This document shows, piece after piece, positions 63,906 to 64,000 of a DNA stretch of 64,000 nucleotides. The notes beneath the pieces were generated by a model. That model saw nothing but the letters and a program-made list of their open reading frames with translations, was not told the origin of the DNA and did not search any database. Numbering within the stretch: position 1 is the first letter of the stretch; each line of letters begins with the position of its first letter. The position numbers were made by a program, and so were the translations under genes. Source of the stretch: Draconibacterium mangrovi (GTDB lineage Bacteria > Bacteroidota > Bacteroidia > Bacteroidales > Prolixibacteraceae). The stretch spans positions 1,302,001 to 1,366,000 of the forward strand of contig NZ_JAAAGB010000001.1 in NCBI RefSeq assembly GCF_010586825.1, in the 5' to 3' direction.

Positions 63906-64000
63906 ATGAGGATTATTCGTAAAAACCTTAAATCAGTCTTGTTTTTGTTTGCCATGCTGAGCTTTAGCCTTGGTTATGCGCAGGTAAAAACAGTTACAGG
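63906..64000 (+). CDS. SusC/RagA-type TonB-dependent receptor, N-terminus only
   Basis: The frame from ATG 63906 gives a signal peptide (RKNLKSVLFLFAMLSFSLGY, then AQ) and the first residues VKTVTG, the usual beginning of the carboxypeptidase-regulatory-like domain of SusC proteins. The gene runs out of the window. Next to the maltose genes and LacI regulator it is the expected maltodextrin importer of the outer membrane. Confidence 0.8.
   Translation, partial: MRIIRKNLKSVLFLFAMLSFSLGYAQVKTVT

Overview
The window looks like a chromosomal segment of a Bacteroidota bacterium. I infer a marine or sediment Marinilabiliales/Prolixibacteraceae-type organism, but the genus cannot be fixed from sequence reading alone. 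The evidence is: repeated -7 promoter boxes of the form TAnnTTTG, the start of a SusC-type receptor at the right edge, a cytochrome-b-type sdh/frd operon in the order C-A-B, a long eukaryote-like IleS, many lipoproteins and Tat-exported sugar oxidoreductases, and BlaR1 carrying a TonB C-terminal domain. No tRNA, rRNA, CRISPR array, prophage or intact insertion sequence was seen.

Left part (1-24.9 kb). A truncated GH2 beta-mannosidase, a small secreted protein, kbl and gltX come first. A five-gene minus-strand run follows (10963 to 4957): a tetraheme cytochrome fused to a SUMF1 domain, a Tat-exported Gfo/Idh oxidoreductase, a GT2 glycosyltransferase, a GT-C-like membrane protein with TPRs, and a tiny membrane protein. 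Facing it is a membrane-tethered SARP-type regulator with an outer PI-PLC-like/LamG part. Then come tnaA, a beta-phosphoglucomutase-like HAD enzyme, a pterin operon (FolM-like SDR, folB, folK), ribE, cysS, and the ileS-traR-lspA group.

Middle (24.9-50.4 kb). An intergenic array of CCTGT boxes spaced 20-21 bp precedes a lone CBM48 protein. After it lie a BtpA-like protein, a DUF1080 lipoprotein, a CPBP protease, a structured repeat region, and the succinate dehydrogenase/fumarate reductase operon. A sugar-acid type operon (Zn dehydrogenase, Gfo/Idh, GntP permease) ends in a DUF559 nuclease whose 3' end lies inside a dispersed repeat. Next come paired paralogues, a peroxiredoxin, mfd, two sister lipoproteins with near-identical terminators, and a BlaI/BlaR1 pair with three visible operators.

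Right part (50.5-64 kb). A minus-strand operon encodes Tat-exported Gfo/Idh, DUF6807 and a TIM-barrel isomerase-like protein, with a 14-bp palindrome just upstream. The rest is a maltose/starch locus: lipoprotein GH13, periplasmic neopullulanase-like GH13, GH65 maltose phosphorylase, an MFS sugar transporter, a LacI-family regulator and the start of susC. Matching AAACGTTT palindromes stand before both the transporter operon and susC. Together these genes would take up maltodextrins at the surface, cut them in the periplasm, import maltose and phosphorolyse it in the cytoplasm.

The most unusual items are the helically phased CCTGT/T-tract array at 25.08-25.28 kb, the membrane-tethered SARP regulator with an ectodomain, the DUF559 nuclease with its repeat family, and the tetraheme cytochrome-SUMF1 fusion with its glycosyltransferase neighbours.
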